From Parasphingopyxis algicola (GTDB lineage: Bacteria; Pseudomonadota; Alphaproteobacteria; Sphingomonadales; Sphingomonadaceae), in NCBI RefSeq assembly GCF_013378075.1, contig NZ_CP051131.1, positions 3,422,501 through 3,486,500 of the forward strand: 64,000 nt of DNA. Reading direction: 5' to 3'. Each line of letters starts with the position of its first letter. Position 1 is the stretch's first letter. Below are positions 27,393 to 35,140 of this stretch, one piece after another. Under the pieces are notes generated by a model. The model was not told the origin of the DNA, did no database searches, and saw only the letters and a list, made by a program, of their open reading frames with translations. Made by a program: the position numbers and the translations under genes.

Positions 27393-28127
27393 TCAGCGTT
27401 CGGCGGTCAGCACCGGTCCGTTTTCGGAGAATAGCGTCAATACGCCGTCCTCGCTGATCTCGAAGCTGATCACCGCGCCGAGCGTCGCGAACAGCGCGTC
27501 CTCGAGCCGGGTTATCTCGGGGTTGATGCAGGCCCGCCGGGTCGATGCGACCGGCCCGAAGCCGAGCCCGTCGTCGAGCGCATAGCTGGTCATGAAACGG
27601 TTGCAGCCGCCCGACCCGGACAGGCTGCCTCTGGCGTCGAAGCGCAGCACTTGCCCCGCGCTTTCCGGGACGGTTCCGCCGCCCAGCGACGTGACGCGCC
27701 ATTCGTCGCCCGCCAGCAGGCTTAGCGTATCGCCGCCGCATCCGGCGAAGTGCAGGCCTTCGACAAACACTCGCACCGTCTTGGGGAAGGGCAGGCCGGA
27801 CATGCTGTCGCTGCAAATCCGGTCTTCTACCAGGACAATGAAGTCACGCCGTTCGCCCTCGTCGGACCGGCTCATGAAGACGGTCCCGTTGGGGGTAAAG
27901 CCCGGGCCCGTTCTCGGCGCTTCGGCCGAGAAGACGCCCATATGTTCGAACCGGAAGCGGGCGTCGTCGATCGTCAGCGACCAGAACGGCTCGTTGCCGC
28001 CGGCGCGAAAGCCGGCCCAGCGATCGCCAGCTTCCTCGACCCCGTCATGATGGTCGGCAAGGACCGGAGCGGCTGCGAACAGGGACAAGGCGGCCAGGGT
28101 GGAGAGGCTTTTGGAAAGCGTTTTCAT
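27393..28127 (-). CDS. Secreted META-domain (HslJ-like) protein
   Basis: 244 residues: a signal peptide (MKTLSKSLSTLAALSLFAAAP, cleaved near VLA-D), then a domain with GNEPFWSLTI and a Cys pair (ICSDSM...FAGCGGD), then a META domain with SGSGGCNRFM and a late Cys (RRACINPEI). META-domain proteins of the HslJ type are envelope or stress-associated, and the fused N-terminal domain is common in COG3650-like proteins. ATG 28127 gives a clean signal peptide; the frame extends 16 codons upstream. No operon partners. Confidence 0.8.
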   Translation of the reverse strand: MKTLSKSLSTLAALSLFAAAPVLADHHDGVEEAGDRWAGFRAGGNEPFWSLTIDDARFRFEHMGVFSAEAPRTGPGFTPNGTVFMSRSDEGERRDFIVLVEDRICSDSMSGLPFPKTVRVFVEGLHFAGCGGDTLSLLAGDEWRVTSLGGGTVPESAGQVLRFDARGSLSGSGGCNRFMTSYALDDGLGFGPVASTRRACINPEITRLEDALFATLGAVISFEISEDGVLTLFSENGPVLTAER

Positions 28128-28257
28128 GCGTCTCTTCTCGCAGAGCCGGTCATGCCGATCAATCGCAGCGCGCACCGATCGCGAAGGGAGCTATCCGAAG
28201 CCCGTGTAATTATATTATAAGGGCCGGAAGAAACGAATCGGCTCGACAGGATGTCTG

Positions 28258-29544
28258 ATGGCTAGCGACACGGAGAGGCGCAATCTGCCGCCACTCGAAC
28301 TTTACGTACCCGAACCCAAATTCCGCCCCGGCGACGAGGCGGACTTTTCGGATATTCAGGTGCCGCCCGCCGGCGAGACCCGGCGTCCGGACACCGCTGC
28401 CGATCACGGCGAGATGCCCGATCTCGCCTATGGTCTCGTCCGCGTCCTCGACGATGAGGGCAAGGCCGTCGGCCCTTGGGATCCGAAGCTCGATCCGGAG
28501 ACGTTGCGCAAGATGCTGCGCGCGATGGCGCTGACCCGCGCCTATGACCAGCGCATGTTTCGCGCCCAGCGCCAGGGCAAGACCAGCTTCTATATGAAAT
28601 GCACGGGGGAGGAGGCGGTCGCGATCGCCGCGACCTTCGCGCTCGACCGGGACGATATGTGTTTCCCCTCCTATCGCCAGCAGGGCATCCTGATCGCGCG
28701 CGACTGGTCGCTCGTCGACATGATGAACCAGGTCTATTCGAACAAGAAAGACCGGCTGATGGGGCGCCAGCTGCCGATCATGTATTCGACGAAACAGGGC
28801 AGCTTCTTTTCGATCTCAGGCAATCTCGCCACGCAATATCCGCAGGCCGTGGGCTGGGCGATGGCGAGCGCCGCGAAGGGCGACACGCGGATCGCGGCGA
28901 CCTGGACCGGCGAGGGATCGAGTGCGGAAGGCGACTTCCATTCGGCCTGCATTTTCGCCGCCGTGTATCAGGCGCCCGTCATCATGAACGTCGTCAACAA
29001 TCAATGGGCGATCAGCTCGTTCAGCGGTTTCGCCGGCGGCGACGAGACGACCTTCGCCGCGCGCGCGGTCGGTTACGGCATCGCGGGCCTTCGGGTCGAC
29101 GGCAATGACGCGTTGGCCGTATACGCCGCGACCCAATGGGCAGCGGAACGGGCGCGGACGAATAAAGGCCCGACCCTGATCGAACATTTCACCTATCGCG
29201 CCGAAGGTCATTCGACCTCGGACGATCCGTCGCAATATCGCTCGGCCGACGAGGCGGCGGAATGGCCGCTCGGCGATCCGATCGCGCGGCTCAAAAACCA
29301 TCTGATCGCGCTCGGCGAATGGGACGAGGATCGCCAGGCGGAGATGGACGGGGAATGCGCGGAGCAAGTTAAGACGGCGGCTAAACAAGCCGAGAAAAAT
29401 GGCATTCTTGGCCATGGCTTACACCAACCTCTTGAGACCATGTTTGAACAGGTGTTCGAGGAAATGCCATGGCACCTGAAGGAACAGATGCAGGACATGC
29501 TCGACGAGAACGAGGCCGCCAACAATGTGGCGAAGACGCGATGA
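28258..29544 (+). CDS. bkdA1: Branched-chain 2-oxoacid dehydrogenase E1 component, alpha subunit
   Basis: 428-residue thiamine-diphosphate enzyme subunit. The ThDP motif runs from GEGSSAEGDFH to NNQWAISS, and the phosphorylation-loop equivalent is YRAEGHSTSDDPSQYR. The N-terminal extension and motif wording match BkdA1/BCKDHA rather than pyruvate dehydrogenase E1alpha. With E1beta it decarboxylates branched 2-oxoacids from Val, Leu and Ile. The start has AGGA 7 bp upstream, and an AT-rich TATATTATAA at 28211 may be the -10 region. The 3' end overlaps bkdA2. Confidence 0.93.
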   Translation: MASDTERRNLPPLELYVPEPKFRPGDEADFSDIQVPPAGETRRPDTAADHGEMPDLAYGLVRVLDDEGKAVGPWDPKLDPETLRKMLRAMALTRAYDQRMFRAQRQGKTSFYMKCTGEEAVAIAATFALDRDDMCFPSYRQQGILIARDWSLVDMMNQVYSNKKDRLMGRQLPIMYSTKQGSFFSISGNLATQYPQAVGWAMASAAKGDTRIAATWTGEGSSAEGDFHSACIFAAVYQAPVIMNVVNNQWAISSFSGFAGGDETTFAARAVGYGIAGLRVDGNDALAVYAATQWAAERARTNKGPTLIEHFTYRAEGHSTSDDPSQYRSADEAAEWPLGDPIARLKNHLIALGEWDEDRQAEMDGECAEQVKTAAKQAEKNGILGHGLHQPLETMFEQVFEEMPWHLKEQMQDMLDENEAANNVAKTR

Positions 29545-30590
29545 GCAGGGACGATAACGCCACCACCCAGCGCAACATGATCCAGGCGATCAACAGCGCG
29601 ATGGACGTCGCCATGGAGCGCGACGACAATGTCTGCGTGTTCGGCGAGGATGTCGGCTATTATGGCGGCGTCTTTCGCGCGACCGCCGGGCTTCAGGAGA
29701 AGTACGGCAAGACGCGCAGCTTCGATACGCCGATCAACGAATGCGGCATTATCGGCGTGGCAGTCGGCATGGCGGCTTATGGCATGCGCCCGGTCGCCGA
29801 GATCCAGTTCGCCGATTACATTTATCCCGGTCTGGACCAGCTGGTCTCGGAGGCTGCGCGGCTGCGCTATCGCTCGGCGGGCGAGTTCACCGCGCCGCTG
29901 ACGATCCGCACGCCGTTCGGCGGCGGCATCTTCGGTGGACAGACGCACAGCCAGTCGCCCGAAAGCATCTTCACCCATATCTGCGGCGTGAAGACGGTGA
30001 TCCCGTCGACGCCCTATGATGCCAAGGGGCTGCTCATCGCGGCCATCGAGGATCCCGATCCGGTCGTTTTCTTCGAGCCCAAGCGCATCTATAACGGCCC
30101 GTTCGACGGCCATTACGATACGCCGGTCGAGCCCTGGTCCAAACATCCGGCGAGCGATGTGCCGGACGGCCATTATGTGATCCCGCTCGGCAAGGCGAAT
30201 GTGCTGCGCGAAGGCAGCGCGGTGACGATGCTCTGCTACGGCACGATGGTGCATGTGACGATGGCCGCGGTCGAGCAACTCGGCATCGATGCCGAAGTTA
30301 TCGACCTGCGCTCGCTTCTCCCGCTCGACATCGAGACCATAGAGGAATCGATCAGGAAGACCGGGCGCTGCGTGGTCGTGCACGAGGCGACGCGCACCTC
30401 CGGGTTCGGCGCCGAACTCGCCGCGCTCGTGCAGGAACGCTGCTTCTATCATCTCGAAGCGCCGATCCAGCGCGTGACGGGCTATGACACGCCCTATCCG
30501 CATAGCCTGGAATGGGCCTATTTCCCGGGGCCGGTGCGGCTCCGCCTGGCAATCGAACGCGTCATGGAGGACGTCAGTGGCGAAGTATAA
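29541..30590 (+). CDS. bkdA2: Branched-chain 2-oxoacid dehydrogenase E1 component, beta subunit
   Basis: 349 residues. Transketolase-like pyrimidine domain (VFGEDVGYYGGVFRAT, FDTPINECGIIGVAVG, EIQFADYIYPG) and a C-terminal transketolase domain (EVIDLRSLLPLDIETI, VVVHEATRTSGFGAEL). The catalytic Glu of the ThDP site is expected in the ERDDNVCVFGEDVG block. ATG 29541 overlaps the E1alpha stop (ATGA), although the frame opens earlier. It forms the alpha2beta2 E1 with the preceding gene. Its 3' end overlaps E2 by 14 nt. Confidence 0.93.
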   Translation: MSRDDNATTQRNMIQAINSAMDVAMERDDNVCVFGEDVGYYGGVFRATAGLQEKYGKTRSFDTPINECGIIGVAVGMAAYGMRPVAEIQFADYIYPGLDQLVSEAARLRYRSAGEFTAPLTIRTPFGGGIFGGQTHSQSPESIFTHICGVKTVIPSTPYDAKGLLIAAIEDPDPVVFFEPKRIYNGPFDGHYDTPVEPWSKHPASDVPDGHYVIPLGKANVLREGSAVTMLCYGTMVHVTMAAVEQLGIDAEVIDLRSLLPLDIETIEESIRKTGRCVVVHEATRTSGFGAELAALVQERCFYHLEAPIQRVTGYDTPYPHSLEWAYFPGPVRLRLAIERVMEDVSGEV

Positions 30591-31854
30591 ATTCAAGCTC
30601 CCCGATATCGGCGAAGGCATTGCCGAGGCCGAGATCGTCGCCTGGCACGTAGAGGTCGGCGACGAGATCGAGGAGGATCAGGGCATTGCCGACATGATGA
30701 CCGACAAGGCGACGGTCGAGATGGAATCCCCGGTCAGCGGCACGGTCGTCGAGCTGAACGGCGAAGAGGGCGAGATGCTGGCCATCGGGTCCATCCTCGC
30801 GGTGATCGAAACGGACGATATTCCCGACGAGGACGAAGAGGCGGCGATCGCCGAAAAGGTGAAGGCGCAGGCCGACGAACAAGGGGCTGATGCTGAGGAA
30901 GCGGACGAGGAGCCGGAAGCCGAGGCGCCGGAACCCGCTCCTGCGAAGGAACCGGAACCGGCGGCGGAAGTGCCCGCCGAACCGCAGAACCGGGAGCGCA
31001 TCCTGGCCTCGCCGGCGGTGCGCCAGCGCGCCCGCGATCTCGGTGTCGATCTTGCGCAGGTCGAGCCGCACGGCGACCGGATCCGTCATGCCGATCTCGA
31101 CGCCTATCTGACCTATGGCGCGGGCCAGGGCTATCAGGCGCCCGGCCGCTCGCGGAAACGCGAAAACGAGGAGATCAAGGTGATCGGCCTCCGGCGCCGG
31201 ATCGCCGAAAATATGGCTGCGTCGAAGCGTCACATCCCGCATTTCACCTATGTCGAGGAAATCGACGTTACCGAGCTCGAGGACATGCGCGGCGACCTCA
31301 ACGGTTCGCGCGGCGACCGGCCCAAGCTCACCGTGCTGCCCTTCATCGTCGCGGCGATCTGCAAGACCGTGCCCGACTTTCCGATGATCAACGCGACCTA
31401 TGACGACGAGGGCGGCAAGGTCACGCGGCACGGCGCGGTCCATCTCGGCATGGCGACGCAGACCGATACCGGCCTGATCGTGCCGGTGATCCGCGATGCG
31501 CAGGACAAGAATGTCTGGCAGCTGGCGCAGGAAATCGCGCGGCTTTCGGAAGCGGCGCGGACCGGCAAGGCGAAGAGCGAGGAGCTGTCGGGCGGTACGC
31601 TGACGCTGACCTCGCTCGGCCCGCTCGGCGGTATCGCGACCACGCCCGTCATCAACCGGCCCGAGGTCGCGATCATCGGCCCGAACAAGATCGTCGAACG
31701 CCCGGCCATCGTGAATGGCGAACTCGAAGCGCGCAAGCAGATGAACCTCTCCATCTCCTGCGATCACCGGGTCGTCGACGGCTATGACGCGGCAAGCTAT
31801 GTCCAGGCGCTGAAGAAGCTGCTCGAAACGCCGGTGCTGATCTTCGCGGACTGA
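30577..31854 (+). CDS. bkdB: Branched-chain 2-oxoacid dehydrogenase E2, lipoamide acyltransferase
   Basis: 425 residues: one lipoyl domain (about 3-78) with the lipoylated Lys in MTDKATVEM (K44), an acidic Ala/Glu/Pro linker (about 90-140), a peripheral-subunit-binding domain (ASPAVRQRARDLGVDL) and a catalytic core with the terminal active-site motif CDHRVVDGYDAASY. GTG 30577 is used as start: GGAGG lies upstream and it overlaps the E1beta end. No E3 (lipoamide dehydrogenase) follows, so that subunit must be encoded elsewhere. Confidence 0.94.
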   Translation: MAKYKFKLPDIGEGIAEAEIVAWHVEVGDEIEEDQGIADMMTDKATVEMESPVSGTVVELNGEEGEMLAIGSILAVIETDDIPDEDEEAAIAEKVKAQADEQGADAEEADEEPEAEAPEPAPAKEPEPAAEVPAEPQNRERILASPAVRQRARDLGVDLAQVEPHGDRIRHADLDAYLTYGAGQGYQAPGRSRKRENEEIKVIGLRRRIAENMAASKRHIPHFTYVEEIDVTELEDMRGDLNGSRGDRPKLTVLPFIVAAICKTVPDFPMINATYDDEGGKVTRHGAVHLGMATQTDTGLIVPVIRDAQDKNVWQLAQEIARLSEAARTGKAKSEELSGGTLTLTSLGPLGGIATTPVINRPEVAIIGPNKIVERPAIVNGELEARKQMNLSISCDHRVVDGYDAASYVQALKKLLETPVLIFAD

Positions 31855-31903
31855 CGGTCCGCGCGCAGCAGGCGCCGCCGCCCGGCGCCGGGAAGAGCCT
31901 GGA

Positions 31904-32221
31904 TCAGGCCAGTTTGTCGAGTGAATCCATTTCCTCGGATATGGCGTCGACCAGCAGATGGAGATGCGCGACCCGCATATCGAGCGAGGAGAGGAGGCCC
32001 TTGCCGTCATCCGGCGCCGGGACGCGCGTGGATTCCGGAGTACGGGAATCGCTGCCGAACAGCCGCTGATTGAGTTCGGCGATCCGGCGAAGATTTTCAT
32101 CCAGGCTGTTGGAAAGCCGAACGAGTTTCTCGTCGAGGCCAACGAGAACCTTTGCGTTAGGGGCGGTCTGCGGCATTTGCGTCACCTTCGCGACCGACGG
32201 ATCTACATATTCAATAGTCAT
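31904..32221 (-). CDS. Hypothetical 105-aa protein with a short coiled coil
   Basis: Family not recognised. The middle is heptad-like (LDEKLVRLSNSLDENLRRIAE continuing in the same pattern) and the C-terminus is helical and acidic (MRVAHLHLLVDAISEEMDS). The start is supported by a GGGGGGAA Shine-Dalgarno and a TATATAAAC-like -10 further up, on the minus strand. Divergent from the peptide cassette that begins at 32521; whether it belongs to it cannot be told. Confidence 0.7.
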   Translation of the reverse strand: MTIEYVDPSVAKVTQMPQTAPNAKVLVGLDEKLVRLSNSLDENLRRIAELNQRLFGSDSRTPESTRVPAPDDGKGLLSSLDMRVAHLHLLVDAISEEMDSLDKLA

Positions 32222-32520
32222 GTATCGCTGTTCCCCCCAATGAGGCCGTTTGTCGGCCCGAGAATAAAGATTTACGGTTTATATACCAGAGTGCGCGCTT
32301 TCTAGCGATTGACCGTCCCGTTTAGACACAGCCGATATCCCGCAATCATCGCGCCAAAAAGCTTGCAAAGCGCGGCCGTGCGCGGTTTCGGCGCATCGGA
32401 TGGCGGTTTTTCGGGATGCCGGGCAATGTACCGGCGCGAGCCCGCAACATTACAAAAGCTTAAATATCATTCGGTTCCGCGCTGCCCTAGCGGTATCCCG
32501 ACAACAAAACGGGGGGAATC

Positions 32521-32658
32521 ATGGACGACCAGCCGATCGCTATCGAAGATTTGCCGGAGCTTGCAACCGAAGTCGCCGTGCACGGCTCGGCCGAACAGGA
32601 GGAAGTGGGCGGCGCGCACTGCATAGCGCTGCTGCTCATCAGCCCGCCATCGCGTTGA
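32521..32658 (+). CDS. 45-aa candidate precursor peptide (acidic leader, Gly-Gly, hydrophobic core)
   Basis: A short frame with an excellent Shine-Dalgarno (GGGGGGAATC before ATG). Residues 1-29 are acidic and leader-like (8 Asp/Glu, no Lys or Arg). Gly-Gly sits at 30-31, and the last 14 residues (AHCIALLLISPPSR) are a hydrophobic stretch with one Cys (C34) and a Pro-Pro end. It is followed after 12 bp by two cupin/HEAT-like proteins in an apparent operon. The leader-GG-core shape is that of a ribosomally made, modified and exported peptide. This is inference from architecture; no family was recognised. Confidence 0.6.
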   Translation: MDDQPIAIEDLPELATEVAVHGSAEQEEVGGAHCIALLLISPPSR

Positions 32659-32670
32659 GGACGGTCCGGC

Positions 32671-33654
32671 GTGGAGCCGCGCGACGATTTGGGGGACTGG
32701 CTGGCCGACGGCGAGCGTCAGGAACAGGGCAGGCGCCGCACCGCGGCCGCCAGAGAGCGGCTTGAGGCCCTTCCGGCGATCCGGACGTTCCTCAGCGCGG
32801 TGGCCGGATGCTGCGATGGCGATGCCGTGCGTATCGGAAGCGCGATCGAAGCGCTGTTCGCCGATACGCACTGGGTGAACACCCTCGTCCGGGACTGGAT
32901 CGGCGAGGCCCGCCGCGATTGGTTCTTCACGCCGCCCGTTCGCCAGGCGACGGGACCGTTTCACCGGAGCGCACTGCTGCTTGAACGGCCGCAGGCGACG
33001 GTGGCATTGTGTGCGATCGATCCTGATGCTCTGCGCGCCCGGAAGCGCGATGCGGGCGGCACGGGGTCGGTCTTCTTTCCGGGAAACCGCGCCTATCTCA
33101 AATTCATCGAAACGGGCGGACTGACCATGTCGTTCTGGGCCGCTCCGGAGCTGGACGAAAGAACGATCGATCCGGCGGACGGCCGATGCCGGCGGACGGA
33201 TTGCAGGCGCGTCGATCCGGGCGAGCTGGTCGCGGTCGACATGGCGCGGCAAAGCTATGTGTTCGAACGCGCCGACCGGCCGGTGCTGTTCCTTCATGGA
33301 GACGTGCGGGTTGGCGGTGCGGCGCTGGCCGGTGAATTTGATGCGGTGTCGGGCGCGCTCAAGGGTCTCAGCAGCGGTTCGCAGACCTGGTCGCGAACCC
33401 AGATGATGCTGAGCTTCCTCAGGCTCGCCGGCTGCCGCGAGCCCGGCCCTTCGTTCGATCGGATCGTCGCGGACGCGCCCTTCTTCGTGCGCTGGCACGC
33501 GATGCGTGAATGGCTGGCGCTAGACTCGGCCGCCGCATGGCCCCGATTGTCCGAGATGGCGCGCCACGATCCGCATCCCGAAGTCCAGGCCGCTGCACGG
33601 CAGGTTGTAACGCAGCTTGGCGCCCGCATGTCGGGCTTGGCCGCATGCCGCTAG
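32671..33654 (+). CDS. Putative cupin-like/HEAT-repeat protein, partner A of the peptide cassette
   Basis: 327 residues from GTG 32671, with GAGGA 9 bp upstream. A central region (about 130-220) with short beta-like segments (VFFPGNRAYLKFIET, VDPGELVAVDMARQ, RPVLFLHGDVRVGG) aligns in layout with the cupin-like core of the next protein but lacks its HxH pair. The C-terminus (about 270-315) is a HEAT-like helical repeat (MREWLALDSAAAWPRLSEM, HPEVQAAARQVV). I read it as a metal-less paralogue of the downstream protein. No known family named. Overlaps the next gene by 10 nt. Confidence 0.7.
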   Translation: MEPRDDLGDWLADGERQEQGRRRTAAARERLEALPAIRTFLSAVAGCCDGDAVRIGSAIEALFADTHWVNTLVRDWIGEARRDWFFTPPVRQATGPFHRSALLLERPQATVALCAIDPDALRARKRDAGGTGSVFFPGNRAYLKFIETGGLTMSFWAAPELDERTIDPADGRCRRTDCRRVDPGELVAVDMARQSYVFERADRPVLFLHGDVRVGGAALAGEFDAVSGALKGLSSGSQTWSRTQMMLSFLRLAGCREPGPSFDRIVADAPFFVRWHAMREWLALDSAAAWPRLSEMARHDPHPEVQAAARQVVTQLGARMSGLAACR

Positions 33655-34565
33655 AACTCGACTGCCCGCAGACCGACGCGATCGATCTCGATACGCTGGT
33701 CGACGCGGTCGAAACCGTGCCCTGGGATGTTCGGGACGAGGACTCCTTCGCGGCTTTCGGCCCGCATCTGAAGCGGCTCGCCAACGATCCGAAATTTCTC
33801 GCCGATATCGTGCGGGGCGAGCTCGAGACCCGCTGCGCCGAGCAGGCGCGGCACAATCGCTATGGCGTCCAGGTGGTGATGCTCCACCGGGGCGAGGATT
33901 TTTTCGTGCGGGCCAATTTCTGGCCCTCGCGCGATGACAGCCTCATGCGGTCGAGCGGCGAGCGCGCGTTTTTCTACGACGTGCCGCACGATCACAATTT
34001 CAGCTTCCTGACCGTCGGTTATGCGGGCCCCGGCTATCGCAGCGATTACTACGAATATGACTATGATTCGGTGGCCGGCTATCCGGGCGAGACAGCCGGA
34101 CTTCGTCTTGTCCAGCGATCGCGGCTGACCCCGGGGCGGGTGCTGCTCTACCGCGCGCACCGCGACATCCATTGCCAGCTGCCGCCCGAAGCCATGTCCG
34201 TCTCCCTCAACATCATCGGCACGTCGCCCCGGTCGGACTGGTCCGACCAATACCGGTTCGATCCCGCCGAAAACCGGGTCGCCGGACTTCTGACGACGAT
34301 GCCGAGCGCGATGTTGATGCGGCTTACACTCGGTATCGGTGGGGCCGAGGGCCGCGCGCTGGTCCACGATTTCGCGCGCCGGCACCCGAGCGATCATGTC
34401 CGCTTCGATGCGCTTGCCGCGACGCTCGAAGGCGTTCGGGATCCGGCGGCGCGACGATCGATACTGGAGCGCGGCGCCGGCGATACCAGCCGCCAGCTTG
34501 CCGGGCTCTGCCGCGATCGGCTGGCGCGTCTCGATGCCGCTTTTTCCCCTGAATCGGAGGATTAG
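33645..34565 (+). CDS. Putative metal-binding cupin-like protein with HEAT-like tail, partner B
   Basis: 306 residues starting MPLELDCPQ at 33645, inside the end of the preceding gene; the frame is open further upstream but that part is its shadow. The core has a cupin-like pattern: VPHDHNFSFLTVGY (HxH), then YYEYD, then a second block GRVLLYRAHRDIHCQLP (HxxxH) and SLNIIG. This could bind Fe(II) or another metal. The C-terminal ~90 residues are helical and HEAT-like (HPSDHVRFDALAATLEG). Candidate oxygenase or binding partner acting on the 45-aa peptide. Function inferred, not recognised. Confidence 0.72.
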   Translation: MPLELDCPQTDAIDLDTLVDAVETVPWDVRDEDSFAAFGPHLKRLANDPKFLADIVRGELETRCAEQARHNRYGVQVVMLHRGEDFFVRANFWPSRDDSLMRSSGERAFFYDVPHDHNFSFLTVGYAGPGYRSDYYEYDYDSVAGYPGETAGLRLVQRSRLTPGRVLLYRAHRDIHCQLPPEAMSVSLNIIGTSPRSDWSDQYRFDPAENRVAGLLTTMPSAMLMRLTLGIGGAEGRALVHDFARRHPSDHVRFDALAATLEGVRDPAARRSILERGAGDTSRQLAGLCRDRLARLDAAFSPESED

Positions 34566-34636
34566 AGCCCACGGATTCTTCGAATATGGGGCAAACATGA
34601 CTGGCTCTTCCGAACGGCCGACGGCAAGTCTGCATC

Positions 34637-34954
34637 ATGGATGTCGCGCGTTTCGAATTCGGCACGGATCGTCTGCGCATCAACCTCCTCCATCGGCGGG
34701 TATCCTTTGACGGCAATGCCATCGCCCTGTGTCCGCGCGAGCTGGATTTGCTGACCCATCTGTTCCTGCGCTGTCCATTCACCGTTTCGCGGGCCGAGCT
34801 GCTGCGCCATGTCTGCAATCTCTCGATCGATCCGGGCACCAACGTCATCGAAGTCCATCTCTCGCGCCTGCGTGCCAAGCTGCGGGAGGGCGGCGGGACA
34901 CAGCTGATCGAGACGGTGCGCGGGCAGGGATACCGGCTCGCGATACACGATTAG
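34637..34954 (+). CDS. Stand-alone OmpR/PhoB-type winged-helix DNA-binding protein
   Basis: 105 residues consisting almost entirely of a Trans_reg_C domain: LCPRELDLLTHLFLRC, SRAELLRHVCNLS, then NVIEVHLSRLRAKL and the closing ETVRGQGYRLA. The usual N-terminal receiver domain is missing; only ~20 residues precede the wing-helix. Regulators of this orphan type are often tied to a neighbouring pathway. It is 71 bp downstream of the cupin-like gene and co-oriented, so it probably controls or reads the state of that cassette. Confidence 0.85.
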   Translation: MDVARFEFGTDRLRINLLHRRVSFDGNAIALCPRELDLLTHLFLRCPFTVSRAELLRHVCNLSIDPGTNVIEVHLSRLRAKLREGGGTQLIETVRGQGYRLAIHD

Positions 34955-35140
34955 AGTGGCGCATCGCGCTGTCCGGACATCATTGCCGTTGATCGATCAG
35001 TCGCTTAGGGTGCGTCCGTGGGGCGGCACGCCGGTTTTCCCGGCTGCTCGGCGACGGCAGGGCCAACGCCGCTGGCCAGCTATAGTGTGGGGGCACGATG
35101 AGGATATCAGGCAGTATCCGCGAAACGGAAAGGCGCCGGG

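Noticed and set aside
31867-31894. GGCGCC...GGCGCC hairpin after the bkd E2 gene
   Set aside because: Stable stem but no T-run afterwards; not enough to call a terminator.
32521-32658. Lasso peptide or lanthipeptide precursor
   Set aside because: No B/C proteins, LanB/LanC/LanM or ABC exporter nearby, and the core has a single Cys without the expected Ser/Thr or Gly-Asp pattern; only a generic RiPP-like call is kept.
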